Origin: Comamonas sp. B21-038
Lineage (GTDB): Bacteria > Pseudomonadota > Gammaproteobacteria > Burkholderiales > Burkholderiaceae_C
Length of the DNA: 64,000 bases
Assembly (NCBI RefSeq): GCF_022387135.1
Contig: NZ_CP092462.1
Location: 2,480,001-2,544,000 of the forward strand
Reading direction: 5' to 3'
Shown: positions 1 through 9,031 of the stretch, one piece after another
Numbering within the stretch: position 1 is the first letter of the stretch
Layout of the letters: each line of letters opens with the position of its first letter
Translations under genes and position numbers: made by a program
The notes under the pieces: generated by a model
Told to the model about the DNA's origin: nothing
Databases searched by the model: none
What the model saw: only the letters and a program-made list of their open reading frames with translations

Positions 1-2
1 TC

Positions 3-575
3 GAGAACGGCCACATCCTGCTGTGGACCAACACCTTGAACCCCGAGGTGCGCCCGATCTGGAACCAGCGCGAGGAACTCGCCCAGCGCGTGGGCCAGGA
101 GCGCGCGGATTTCATCGTGCGCCAGACCCGCAACCTCTGCCTCTACCCCAATGTGTTCCTGATGGACCAGTTCGGCACCCAGATCCGCGTGGCCCGCCCG
201 TTGAACGTGAACCAGACGGAGATCAGCATCTTCTGCTTTGGCCCCAAGGGCGAAAGCGCGCAAGACCGCGCCACCCGCATCCGCCAGTACGAGGATTTCT
301 TCAATGTCTCGGGCATGGGCACGGCCGATGACCTGGAAGAGTTCCGCGCCTGCCAGGCAGGTTACGCCGGCAGCGCAGTGCGCTGGAACGACATGAGCCG
401 GGGCGCGCCGCTGTGGATCGAGGGCCCCGACGAGAACGCGAAGAAGATGGGCATGCGCCCCTTGCTCAGCGGCGAGCGCAGCGAGGACGAGGGCCTGTTT
501 GTCTGCCAGCATGATTACTGGGCCAAGACCATGCGCAAGGCCGTGCAGCAAGAGCGCGCAGGAGCCCAGCCATGA
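3..575 (+). CDS. benA: Benzoate 1,2-dioxygenase large (alpha) subunit, 3' part
   Basis: This is the C-terminal 190 residues of a ring-hydroxylating dioxygenase alpha subunit; the Rieske domain and most of the catalytic domain lie outside the window. The visible part starts in the motif ENGHILLW and contains the VARPLNVNQTEI strand of the catalytic fold. The enzyme would insert O2 into benzoate to give the cis-diol carboxylate, using electrons from BenC. Identity rests mainly on context: the next genes are a small subunit, a ferredoxin-reductase and a cis-diol dehydrogenase in BenABCD order. The stop overlaps the benB start (ATGA). A toluate (XylX) or halobenzoate dioxygenase is possible; substrate range cannot be read from this fragment. 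Confidence 0.88.
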   Translation, partial: ENGHILLWTNTLNPEVRPIWNQREELAQRVGQERADFIVRQTRNLCLYPNVFLMDQFGTQIRVARPLNVNQTEISIFCFGPKGESAQDRATRIRQYEDFFNVSGMGTADDLEEFRACQAGYAGSAVRWNDMSRGAPLWIEGPDENAKKMGMRPLLSGERSEDEGLFVCQHDYWAKTMRKAVQQERAGAQP

Positions 576-1081
576 GCACGGGCAGCTACAGCAACACGGC
601 AGACCACCGCGCCATCTGCGCCTTTCTGTACCGCGAGGCCCGCTACCTGGACGACCGCGAATGGGAGCCCTGGCTCGCGCTCTACGCGCCCGATGCCGAG
701 TACTGGATGCCCGCCTGGGACGACGATGACCAGCTCACCGACGACCCGCACAGCCAGATCTCGCTGATCTACTACCCCAACCGCAATGGGCTGGAGGACC
801 GGGTCTTCCGCATCAAGACCGAGCGCTCCAGCGCCTCGATGCCCGAGCCGCGCACCAACCACATGATCACCAATGTGGAAGTGCTGGCCGAGCACGCCGA
901 TACGGTGGAGCTGCGCTACAACTTTCACACGCTGAGCCACCGCTACAAGCAGACCGATCATTTCTTCGGAACGGTCTTTCTGACCCTGCGCAAAGTGGCT
1001 GACAGCTTTCTGATCGCCCGCAAGAAGATCGTTCTCAAGAACGACTACATCCGCCAGGTCATTGATGTCTACCACATCTGA
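572..1081 (+). CDS. benB: Benzoate 1,2-dioxygenase small (beta) subunit
   Basis: The 169-residue product has the length and features of the beta subunit of benzoate/toluate dioxygenases: an N-terminal FLYREARYLDD segment, DAEYWMPAWDD and a C-terminal KNDYIRQVIDVYHI. It packs against the alpha subunit as a structural partner in an alpha3beta3 oxygenase and carries no metal site. The start codon overlaps the alpha-subunit stop by four bases, so translation is probably coupled. The reductase gene follows after 17 bases with an AGGAGA ribosome site. Nothing looks damaged. Confidence 0.92.
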   Translation: MSTGSYSNTADHRAICAFLYREARYLDDREWEPWLALYAPDAEYWMPAWDDDDQLTDDPHSQISLIYYPNRNGLEDRVFRIKTERSSASMPEPRTNHMITNVEVLAEHADTVELRYNFHTLSHRYKQTDHFFGTVFLTLRKVADSFLIARKKIVLKNDYIRQVIDVYHI

Positions 1082-1098
1082 CACGCCAGGAGACCAGC

Positions 1099-2136
1099 AT
1101 GAACAGCTATCGCATTGCCCTGAATTTTGAGGACGGGGTTACCCGCTTTGTGGACTGCGGCGCCCATGAGAAGGTGCTCGATGCCGCTTTCCGCAACCGC
1201 ATCAACCTGCCGATGGACTGCTCGGACGGCGTCTGCGGCACCTGCAAGTGCAAGGCCGAAAGCGGCACCTACGACCTGGGCGACGACTACATCGATGACG
1301 CGCTGACCGAGGATGAGGCCGGCCAGGGCCTGGTGCTGACCTGCCAGATGGTGCCGCAGTCCGACTGCGTGATCGCGGTGCCGGTGCCCTCCACCGCCTG
1401 CAAGACCGGCACGGGCCAGTTCAGCGCCACGGTGAGCGCCGTGCAGCCCCTTGGCGATGCCGCCTATGAACTGGTGCTGGATGTGGCAGACGCCGCACCC
1501 GCGTTTCTGCCCGGGCAGTACATCAATATCGGCGTGCCGGGCAGCAGCCTGCACCGGTCCTACTCGTTCAGTTCCGCGCCCGGCAATGGCCGCATGAGCT
1601 TCCTGATCAAGCAGGTGCCGGGCGGCCTGATGAGCAGCTGGCTCCAGGGCGCCAGCCAGGGCGAGCCGCTGCAGATGACCGGGCCGCTGGGCAGCTTCTA
1701 CCTGCGCGCAGTCACACGGCCGCTGCTGTTCTTGGCCGGCGGCACGGGCCTGGCGCCCTTCCTGTCGATGCTGGAAGTGCTGGCCCGCAACGGAGCAACC
1801 CAGCCCATACACATGGTCTATGGCGTCACCCGCGATGCAGACCTGGTGCTGGTCGAGCGCCTGCAGGCCTATGCGCTGCAGATCCCGGGCTTCACCTTCA
1901 GCACCTGCGTGGCCGATCCGCAAACCGTGCACGCGCGCCAAGGCTATGTGACCCAGCATCTGCCCGCCCAGGCGCTGCATGGCGGCAATGTCGATGTCTA
2001 CCTCTGCGGCCCGCCGCCCATGGTCGATGCCGTGCAGCAGCACTTCAAGGCCGAAGGCATAGTGCCCGCCCACTTCCATTACGAGAAGTTCACGCCCACC
2101 CAACCGCTGGCCGCCGTGGCGGAGGCTCTGGCATGA
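1099..2136 (+). CDS. benC: Benzoate dioxygenase NADH reductase component
   Basis: This is a three-domain electron-transfer protein of 345 residues. A plant-type 2Fe-2S ferredoxin domain comes first, with cysteines at 41, 46, 49 and 82. A FAD domain follows with RSYSFSS at 153-159, then an NAD domain with AGGTGLAP at 213-220 and a CGPPPM motif near the C terminus. It passes electrons from NADH through FAD and the iron-sulfur centre to the oxygenase. The ribosome site is AGGAGA in front of the ATG, and the gene overlaps benD by four bases. Length and domain order match BenC/XylZ. Confidence 0.95.
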   Translation: MNSYRIALNFEDGVTRFVDCGAHEKVLDAAFRNRINLPMDCSDGVCGTCKCKAESGTYDLGDDYIDDALTEDEAGQGLVLTCQMVPQSDCVIAVPVPSTACKTGTGQFSATVSAVQPLGDAAYELVLDVADAAPAFLPGQYINIGVPGSSLHRSYSFSSAPGNGRMSFLIKQVPGGLMSSWLQGASQGEPLQMTGPLGSFYLRAVTRPLLFLAGGTGLAPFLSMLEVLARNGATQPIHMVYGVTRDADLVLVERLQAYALQIPGFTFSTCVADPQTVHARQGYVTQHLPAQALHGGNVDVYLCGPPPMVDAVQQHFKAEGIVPAHFHYEKFTPTQPLAAVAEALA

Positions 2137-2930
2137 CCGCGCCCCTGCACCCCGCAAGCTACCAGCGCTTTGCCGGCAAGGTGATGGTGGTCACCGGCGC
2201 GGCCCAGGGCATTGGCCGGGGCGTGGCGCTGCGCGCCGTGGCCGAAGGCGCCCAGGTGCTGTTGGTGGACCGGGCCGACTTTATCGCCGAGGTGGCGGCC
2301 GAGGCGGGCAGCGCCAATGCCGCTGGCCTGGTGGCCGACCTGGAAACCTACGAAGGCGCGCAGGCCGCCATGGCGCGGGCGAGCCAGCTGTTTGGCGGCA
2401 TCGACATCCTCGTCAACGGCGTGGGCGGCGCGATCCGCATGCGCCCTTTTGCCGAGTTCGAGCCCGCGCAGATCGACGCAGAAATCCGCCGCTCGCTGAT
2501 GCCAACGCTGTACGCCTGCCATGCCGTGCTGCCGCATCTGCTGGCACGCGGCGGCGGCACCATCGTCAATGTGTCGTCCAACGCCACGCGCGGCATTCGC
2601 CGGGTGCCGTACTCGGCGGCCAAGGGCGGCGTCAATGCCTTGACGCAGTCGCTGGCGATGGAATACGCACCGCAGAACATCCGCGTCGTCGCCTCGGCCC
2701 CCGGCGGCACCCATGCGCCGCCCCGGCGTGTGCCGCGCAATGCCGCAGGCGACAGCCCTGAGGAGCAGGCCTGGATGCGCGAGGCCGTGCAGCAGGTGAC
2801 CGAGTCCAACTACTTCAAGCGCTACGGCAGCCTCGATGACCAGGTCGGCCCGATCCTGTTTCTGGCCTCCGACGAGGCGGCCTACATCACCGGTGCGGTG
2901 CTGCCTGTAGCCGGTGGCGACAACGGCTGA
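2133..2930 (+). CDS. benD: 1,6-dihydroxycyclohexa-2,4-diene-1-carboxylate dehydrogenase
   Basis: This 265-residue classical SDR has the cofactor motif TGAAQGIG at 21-28, catalytic serine at about 148-149 and YSAAK at 160-164. In the ben pathway this enzyme oxidises and decarboxylates the cis-diol made by BenABC to catechol with NAD+. The SDR fold alone does not give the substrate. The assignment comes from its position directly after benABC, its four-base overlap with benC, and BenD/XylL-like features such as VNGVGGAIRMRPF. Confidence 0.9.
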   Translation: MTAPLHPASYQRFAGKVMVVTGAAQGIGRGVALRAVAEGAQVLLVDRADFIAEVAAEAGSANAAGLVADLETYEGAQAAMARASQLFGGIDILVNGVGGAIRMRPFAEFEPAQIDAEIRRSLMPTLYACHAVLPHLLARGGGTIVNVSSNATRGIRRVPYSAAKGGVNALTQSLAMEYAPQNIRVVASAPGGTHAPPRRVPRNAAGDSPEEQAWMREAVQQVTESNYFKRYGSLDDQVGPILFLASDEAAYITGAVLPVAGGDNG

Positions 2931-2982
2931 GCTGCTGACCCGCCGCCGACCGCCCTACCCACGCTAAAAAAGAAAAAACCGC

Positions 2983-3020
2983 GCCCGCGCAGCACTGCAA
3001 GGCTGCAGCAATGCGCGGGC
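2983..3020 (-). terminator. Stem-loop in the benD-ridA gap; terminator-like on the minus strand
   Basis: The arms GCCCGCGCA (2983-2991) and TGCGCGGGC (3012-3020) form a perfect 9-bp stem; the loop contains a further small hairpin (CTGCA/TGCAG). Adenine runs lie just upstream on the + strand, so read on the minus strand the stem is followed by a T-rich tract, as in an intrinsic terminator. On the + strand it would be a plain hairpin just before the ridA ribosome site (AGGAGA), which could protect or separate the ben mRNA. Confidence 0.55.
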
Positions 3021-3032
3021 CCAGGAGACACC

Positions 3033-3450
3033 ATGACTGATCGCCAAGCCATTGTTCCGCCCGGCATGGAGGCGGTGTACGAGCAGATCGGCTATGCCCC
3101 GGCCATCCGGGTCGGGCAGACCGTCTATGTATCCGGCCAGATCGGCCGCACGCCCGGCTTGGAGCTGGTCGAAGACCGCGAAGCCCAGATCACGCAGGCC
3201 TTTGCCAACCTGCAGCGGGTGCTGGAGGCCGCAGGCGCCAGCCTGGCCGATGTGGTCGATCTGACCAGCTTCCACACCGATATGCGCGACCTGCCTTTGT
3301 TCATGCAGGTGCGCAACCGTTTCTTGCGCAGTGACCCGCTTCCCGCCTGGACGGCGGTGGGGCGCGCACATGCTGGGCGGCGCGCCCGGCTACATCGTGG
3401 AGATCAAGGCCATTGCAGTGATACCGGCCCATGAAGCCCAACCGGGCTGA
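3033..3450 (+). pseudogene. RidA/YjgF-family protein, frameshifted near the C terminus
   Basis: Residues 1 to about 108 read as a RidA (Rid/YER057c/UK114) protein, with VYVSGQIG and a conserved FHTDMRDLP region; such enzymes hydrolyse reactive enamine/imine intermediates. After WTAVG the frame is lost. One extra G in the run at 3359-3362 makes the difference: with GGG instead of GGGG the frame continues AHMLGGAPGYIVEIKAIAVIPAH to a stop at 3448-3450, the normal RidA ending. As written, the frame ends at 3434 with a nonsense tail. RidA-like genes occur in aromatic degradation operons, which fits this position after benD. Either a real frameshift or a sequencing error. Confidence 0.85.
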
Positions 3451-3480
3451 ACCCCCCAGCCCCTATAAAAGGAGACAGAG

Positions 3481-4831
3481 ATGACAACCTTGGACGTCAA
3501 CCAAGTCATAGACAACGCCCGCTTTACGCGCTTCCACTGGATGGTCACCCTGCTATGCGGCTTGCTGCTGGTGTTTGATGGCTATGACCTGTTCATCTAC
3601 GGCGCCGTGCTGCCGGTGCTGATGAAGGAGTGGAGCCTCTCGCCGGTGCAGGCCGGCGCCCTGGGCAGCTATGCGCTGTTCGGCATGATGTTTGGCGCCT
3701 TCATCTTTGGTCCGCTGGCCGACCGCATCGGCCGCAAAAAAGGGCGTGGCGATCAGCTTTGTGCTGTTCAGCATCTCCACCTTCATGAGCGGCTTTGCCA
3801 CCTCGCCGACCGAGTTTGGCATCTTCCGCTTTATCGCCGGTCTGGGCTGCGGCGGACTGATGCCCAATGCCGTGGCCTTGATCAATGAATACGCGCCCAA
3901 GCGCGCCCGCAGCACCCTGGTGGCGCTGATGTTCAGCGGCTACTCGCTGGGCGGCGTGCTCTGCGCGGGCCTGGGCATCTACATGCTGCCGCGCTTTGGC
4001 TGGCAGTCCATGTTCTTGGCCGCCGCCCTGCCGCTGGTGCTGCTGCCGCTGATCTTGTGGAAGCTGCCCGAGTCCGTGGGCTTTTTGCTGCGCCAGGGCC
4101 AGCAGGCCAAGGCGCGGCAGATGCTGTCGCAGGTAGCACCCGGTGTAGCCCTGGGCAGCGATGTGCATTTGCTGCAGACCGATGCCAAGGGCGCAGGCGT
4201 GCCCATGCTTGATTTGTTCCTCAAGGGCCGCGCCATGGGCACCTTCATGATCTGGCTGTCCTTCTTCTGCTGCCTGCTGATGGTCTATGCACTGGGCTCC
4301 TGGTTGCCCAAGCTGATGGCGACGGCCGGCTACAGCCTGGGGTCTAGCCTGTCGTTCCTGCTGATGCTGAACTTTGGCGGCGTCGTCGGCGCCATTGCCG
4401 GCGGCTGGCTGGGGGACCGCTTCAGCCTGCCCAAGGTGGTGCTGGCCTTCTTTGCGCTGGGCACCGTGGCCATCGCGCTGCTGGGCTTCAACAGCCCCAT
4501 GCCGGTGCTGTACTTGCTGATCGCGATAGCCGGCGCCACCACCATCGGCACGCAGATACTGCTGTATGCCAACACCGCCCAGTTCTACCCACAGGCCATC
4601 CGCTCCACCGGGCTGGGCTGGGCCTCGGGTGTCGGGCGCACCGGCGCCATTGTGGGCCCGCTGCTGGGCGGCTGGCTGATGGCCGCAGCGCTGCCGCTGC
4701 AGATGAACTTCCTGGTATTTGCCGTACCGGGCCTGGTGGCGGCGCTCGCGATCGGCTTCTTCATCCTTTACTACCGTGGCAAGCAAGAGGCGCCCCAGGT
4801 CGTCGTTGCTGCCGTGCGCCCCGCCGTTTGA
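3481..4831 (+). pseudogene. benK: Aromatic acid:H+ symporter (AAHS family, BenK-like), frameshifted
   Basis: This is a major facilitator transporter split by one base. Residues 1-88 read as the AAHS N terminus, including the family signature FDGYDLFIYG and the loop motif GPLADRIGRKK. The frame then shifts in the run AAAAAAGGG at 3736-3744, and the rest (transmembrane helices 3-12) is in the next frame. Removing one G restores about 449 residues, the usual length. It would import benzoate or a relative for the adjacent ben genes. The ribosome site AAAGGAGACAGAG precedes the ATG. The intact family sequence on both sides suggests a very recent lesion or a base-calling error. Confidence 0.87.
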
Positions 4832-4853
4832 TCGCTCCTTAGGAAAAAAACCC

Positions 4854-5133
4854 ATGCTCTATCTCGTTCATATGGTCGTCAACATCCCCGCCAGCGTGCC
4901 CGCCGAAGAGGCCGCGCGCATCAAGGCTGCGGAAAAAAGCCTATTCGCAGCAGCTGCAGGAATCCGGACAATGGCCGCACCTGTGGCGTGTGGTGGGCGA
5001 GTATGCGAACTACAGCGTCTTCGATGTAGCCAGCAACGACGAGCTGCACAGCACGCTGAGCCAGCTGCCGCTGTTCCCCTACATGCAGATAACAGTGACG
5101 CCTTTGGCCAAGCACCCCTCCTCCATCCGATAA
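4854..5133 (+). pseudogene. catC: Muconolactone delta-isomerase, frameshifted
   Basis: The first 28 residues (MLYLVHMVVNIP, then EEAARIKAAEK) match muconolactone isomerase. After the run of six A at 4933-4938 the frame is lost. With five A it continues AYSQQLQESGQWPHLWRVVG, then YSVFDVASNDELH and LPLFPYM, to a stop at 5131-5133, giving 92 residues, the normal CatC length. CatC isomerises muconolactone to the 3-oxoadipate enol-lactone in the catechol ortho-cleavage branch, downstream of BenABCD. catA and catB are not visible in this window. Confidence 0.88.
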
Positions 5134-5145
5134 GCAGACAGGCAT

Positions 5146-6134
5146 ATGCAGATGACAATGCAACGCAGAACCCTGGCCCTGCTGCTGGCAGCGCTGGCGC
5201 TGCCAGGCGCGGCAATGGCACAACCCGATGCCGCCTGGCCGGCCAAGCCCATCAAATGGGTGGTGCCCTTTTCCGCCGGGTGGCGCGATGGATGTGATTG
5301 CCCGAACTTCAGGTGATAGAGCCGCACGCGAGCTGGGCCAGCCCTTTGTGGTCGAGAACCGGCCCGGCGCCGGTGGCAATATCGGCGCCGACTATGTCGC
5401 CAAGCAGCCTGCCGATGGCTACACGATCATGATCACCTCGATCGGCATGGCTACCAACCCGGCGCTGTACGCCAAGCTGGCCTATGACCCGGTCAAGGAC
5501 TTTGCGCCCATCAGCCTGCTGGCGGTGGTGCCCAATGTGCTGGTGGTCAATGCCGCCCGCAGCCCCGACACATCGGTGCAGGATGTGCTGGCCCATGCGC
5601 GCCGCAACCCCGGCAAGCTCAGCTATGCCTCCGCTGGCAACGGCACCTCCATCCATTTGGCCGGTGAGGTGTTTTGCCTCCACCGCCGGGGTGGCGCTGA
5701 TGCATGTGCCCTACAAAGGCAGCGGCCCGGCCATTACCGACATGCTGGGCGGCCAGGTCGATCTGATGTTTGACAGCATCACCTCGGCGCGGCCCCATAT
5801 CCAGTCGGGCAAGCTGCGCGCGCTGGGTGTGACGACTGCCAAGCGCTCCTCCGCGCTGCCCGACGTGCCCACGATTGCCGAAGCCGGCCTGCCCGGCTAC
5901 GAGGTATCACCCTGGTTTGCGGTGTTTGCGCCCGCCGGCACGCCGCCCCAGGTGGTGGCCCGGCTCAACCAGGTGCTCAACGGCGCGATGCAGCAGCCCG
6001 ATACTCTCAAAAAGCTCGAAAGCGTGGGCGCCGAGCCCATTGGCAGCACGCCCCAGGCACTGGCCACGCACCTGCAGCAGGAGCTGGCGCGCTGGGGCAA
6101 GCTGATCAAAGAGCGCGGCATCCGCCTGGATTGA
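5146..6134 (+). pseudogene. Bug/TctC-family periplasmic solute receptor with two frameshifts
   Basis: This is a tripartite-tricarboxylate receptor. It has a signal peptide (MQRRTLALLLAALALPG, then AMA), PIKWVVPFSAGGAMD, ENRPGAGGNIGADYV, ADGYT, DVPTIAEAGLPGYE and a KLIKERGIRLD C terminus. The frame is broken twice, each time by one extra base in a short run: GGG at 5278-5280 and TTTT at 5672-5675. Corrected, the protein is about 328 residues, the normal size. These periplasmic binding proteins capture carboxylates. Here it ends the ben/cat operon and may bind an aromatic acid or a pathway product. Confidence 0.87.
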
Positions 6135-6150
6135 CGCCGCAGCCTGGCCT

Positions 6151-6350
6151 GGAAGAAAACGTCCAAGGCGCCATCGACACTGAACTGCTGCCCCAGCTGC
6201 AGCAGCTGCAACTGGCCTTGGCCCAGGAGCAGGAGCGCCTGCAGCAAAGCAAGGCAGCCATGCTGCGCGCCACTTGGCGCCAGACCATCCCAGCGCTGCC
6301 GGCGTTGCTGGAGCGGTATGCGGACCAGTGGCCGCTGTTGTCTGCCGAGC
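6151..6350 (+). repeat. Remnant copy 1 of a dispersed coding fragment
   Basis: About 200 bases are clearly related to 16097-16295. Both read in one frame as EENV.GAIDTELLPQLQQL, then LALAQEQ and IPALP.LLE.YA. Similarity begins abruptly at GGAAGAAAACGT, 16 bases after the stop of the Bug receptor, and ends where the convergent LysR gene stops. It is the N-terminal part of an unrecognised protein family; copy 2 shows more of the C terminus. I do not know its function. Confidence 0.6.
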
Positions 6351-7324
6351 TACCTGGAACCAGCGCTTGCAAGGGGTGTGCCGCTCGTCACCGCCTCGGC
6401 GGTCTGGCTTTGCAAATAGTCCAGCATGGCCCGCAATTTAGGGGGTACATGGGGGCCTGGTGCATGCAAGGCATAGGCGGTCCGAGGGGCATAGCTTCCC
6501 ACCAACTGCCAACCGGGCAGCACCTCCACCAGGCTGCCCTGGGCGAGATGGTTGCAGGCCACGAATTCGGCCATGAGCGCAATGCCAGCGACGGCATTGG
6601 ATTGCAGCGCGTTGAGCAAACCATGGCTGCTGGCAATCGTGATGGGCGTGTTCAGCCGCAGCTTGACGGGGGGCGCAGCAGGGCTCGCAACGCAAGCGAG
6701 TTCCACCACGTTCTGAAACGGCCCATAACCCAGGCTCATGCAGCGATGGGCCATCAGATCCTGGGGTTCGGTGATGGGCGGCCGGGTCTGCAGGTAGGCT
6801 GGGTGCGCGACCAGCAGATAACGAATGCGCTTGAGCGGCCGAGCCACCATCGCGGGCGGCAGCGCATCGGCCCCGCTGATGCGGATCGCCAGGTCCAGCC
6901 CTTCGGCGGTCAGGTCGAGCAGTTCATCGCGCATGGTCAGCTGGACTTGAACTTCGGGAAAAAGCGCGCAGAAACCGGGCAGCAGCGGGGCCAGCCACCA
7001 ATCGCCAAAGACCAAGGGGGCACTCATGCGCAACACGCCCTGCGGCTGTTGGCGGTGGGCAGTGGCACGCGACACCGCAAGCTCGGCGCTTTGCAGCATC
7101 AGCACACAATCGGCGTGCACGGCCGCACCCACCTCCGTCAACGACAAGGACCGGGTCGTGCGGTTGAGCAGCTTCACCCCCAGCTCGGACTCCAGGCGGC
7201 CAACGCTACGGCTCACGGCACTGGTGGTGAGGCGCAGGTGGCGCGCCGCACCCGCAAAACTATGCTGGGCCACCACCTGGACAAATACCTGCATGTCGGC
7301 GAGCGGAAGAGAGTCGGTATTCAT
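6350..7324 (-). CDS. LysR-family transcriptional regulator
   Basis: A winged helix-turn-helix lies at the N terminus (DMQVFVQVVAQHSFAGAARH, then TTSAVSRSVGRLE), followed by a periplasmic-binding-like effector domain; the length of 324 residues is typical. I chose the ATG at 7324 (MNTDSLPL), which fits the family; ATGs at 7330 and 7342 are possible. It is divergent from the EamA transporter gene 108 bases away and probably controls it, as well as itself. Its last codons run into the remnant repeat at 6151-6350, so the C-terminal tail may be altered. Confidence 0.9.
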   Translation of the reverse strand: MNTDSLPLADMQVFVQVVAQHSFAGAARHLRLTTSAVSRSVGRLESELGVKLLNRTTRSLSLTEVGAAVHADCVLMLQSAELAVSRATAHRQQPQGVLRMSAPLVFGDWWLAPLLPGFCALFPEVQVQLTMRDELLDLTAEGLDLAIRISGADALPPAMVARPLKRIRYLLVAHPAYLQTRPPITEPQDLMAHRCMSLGYGPFQNVVELACVASPAAPPVKLRLNTPITIASSHGLLNALQSNAVAGIALMAEFVACNHLAQGSLVEVLPGWQLVGSYAPRTAYALHAPGPHVPPKLRAMLDYLQSQTAEAVTSGTPLASAGSR

Positions 7325-7432
7325 GGGCATAGATCGTTGCATCACAGGCAACAATTAATTGATTTCAAGCCATATTGTCAATTCTATCGAAAGGCCTGAC
7401 CATCGCACTCCTCTTATCTCCTCGATGAAATC
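7325..7432. promoter_or_regulatory. Divergent LysR/EamA control region
   Basis: The AT-rich gap holds a perfect palindrome CAATTAATTG (7352-7361) and TTGA-N15-TCAA around 7360-7382, which are plausible LysR-type operator elements. The binding site is an inference from gene orientation. Confidence 0.4.
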
Positions 7433-8389
7433 ATGAACTCCTCAAGCGTAGCGGGCATCCCTCCAGTCAAGGCCAGTGCATTCACTGCAGTGCAAGGCGG
7501 CGGCACCTGGCGCATGGTGGCCGCGATGGCTCTGTCAGGGACGATCGGGCTGGTCGTCATCGAAAGTGGTTTGCCGGTAGAGCATGTCGTCCTGCTGCGC
7601 TGCCTGCTTGGCGCGCTGGGATTGGGCCTGTGGATCTTGTGGCAACGAGCCTGGGTGCCGCCGAGCAGGTCGGGCTGGCTCTCCATGGTGCTCGGTGGCG
7701 CGGCTCTGGTCGCCAACTGGGTGGCGCTGTTCCATGCCTATGCCTACGTGGGAATCGCCGTTGCCACCGTGGTCTACCATGTGCAGCCTTTCATGCTGGT
7801 ACTGGCGGCAGCGTTGGGCGGCGAGGCGATCGGTTGGCGCAAGCTGCTATGGATGCTGCCGGCACTGTGCGGCGTGGTACTGAGCAGCGGACTGGGCACG
7901 GATGCCGTGGCCAGTTTGGCCCCGTCCACGAGCGCGCCGGTATGGGGAATAGCGCTGGCGCTGCTGGCTGCCGCGCTTTACACCGCCACCGTCATCAGCA
8001 CCCGGCGGGTCAAGAACATCGTGCCAGCGCAGATTGCGATGGTGCAGATGCTGGCAGGCGGCGCCGCATTGGCATGCTGGTCCGCCCCTGCGCTGTTGCA
8101 GGCCATGCGCCACAGCACCGGTCTTCCCGGTGCCAGCACCGTGGTCTGCGTGCTGATTCTGGGGCTGCTGCACACCGCTTGGATGTATGGACTGATGTAC
8201 GGTGCGTTTCAGCGGCTCAGCGCCCCGGCAGTGGCGATGCTGAGCTTTATCTACCCGGCAGTTGCGTTGGCGGTGGATCTTCTCTGGTTTGGCACCCACC
8301 CCACCGTGCCTCAGTGGTTGGGCATGGGCACCATCGTGTTGGCGGTGCTGGGCTATCGTTGGCAGGATCTGCGCCCGCAGGCTGCTTGA
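7433..8389 (+). CDS. EamA/DMT-family membrane transporter
   Basis: The 318-residue protein has about ten hydrophobic helices in two repeated halves, as in drug/metabolite transporters of the EamA type. Residues 27-50 form the first helix and GLVVIESGLP.EHVVLLRCLLG matches the start of the domain. A second EamA half begins around residue 165 (WGIALALLAAALYTATV). Substrates in this family are amino acids, nucleotides or drugs and cannot be read from the sequence. The divergent LysR gene is its likely regulator. Confidence 0.85.
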   Translation: MNSSSVAGIPPVKASAFTAVQGGGTWRMVAAMALSGTIGLVVIESGLPVEHVVLLRCLLGALGLGLWILWQRAWVPPSRSGWLSMVLGGAALVANWVALFHAYAYVGIAVATVVYHVQPFMLVLAAALGGEAIGWRKLLWMLPALCGVVLSSGLGTDAVASLAPSTSAPVWGIALALLAAALYTATVISTRRVKNIVPAQIAMVQMLAGGAALACWSAPALLQAMRHSTGLPGASTVVCVLILGLLHTAWMYGLMYGAFQRLSAPAVAMLSFIYPAVALAVDLLWFGTHPTVPQWLGMGTIVLAVLGYRWQDLRPQAA

Positions 8390-9031
8390 TTGCGCGCTGG
8401 CAAGAGGGCGCCATGCGCGGCATGGAGCGCGGCCTCCTGCCTATCCACCTCGCGCCTCCAGGGGCACACCGGCAAGGCCTGAGGCCGGATGCGCTTCCCG
8501 GGAAAGTGGGCGCATGGCTGCACCGCGGGTTAAATGGCACGCGTTTATCGCAGCTAACACCGCGGAGCTTGCATTTTCAGCGCCACAGGCATTCAAACCC
8601 TCCCATTATCCGAGCGAGAGCGCGCCCAGTATTTTTGATTTCATTCAAAACTCTTTGTTTATTTCTACGTGATTGTCCGAATGGAGTAAAAGCCAATCAT
8701 GCGTCAAAGTTATCCGGCACCAGCATGAGGTGTTTTGCAGCCATCCGATATCCATATCATGGAATATTGCCGCCATAGTCATACCCTCAATCACCCAACA
8801 GACCCGCATCAAGCATATATATTATTTTTTTGTGATGCCGGCCATTCACCCCCTTGACTCAATAAGCACTGCCTCTTTATAGGCGCCTAGCCATCCGATG
8901 ACCAGTCCAATGAATGGCTCTGCTTGCCTTGGATATTGACCTCTCAGCGTGCAGCTGGATGACGGTACCCATACCAAACCAATGATTACCAACCCCTCAT
9001 AACAGGTCTATGGGGTTCAGGAGTATTTCCC
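8390..9031. other. Gene-poor gap of about 640 bases
   Basis: The stretch turns AT-rich from about 8560. I see no convincing coding frame, RNA gene or repeat. The last 60 bases must hold the promoter and ribosome site of the gene that follows, but no clear -35/-10 pair stands out. Confidence 0.5.

Noticed and set aside
1-2930. Anthranilate or phthalate dioxygenase instead of benzoate dioxygenase
   Set aside because: A dedicated BenC-type reductase and a BenD-type cis-diol dehydrogenase follow directly, and catC and a BenK-like transporter lie downstream.
3701-4855. Minus-strand frame opposite the benK-like gene
   Set aside because: The composition is Gln/His/Gly-rich noise; the + strand has transporter motifs on both sides of a single frameshift.
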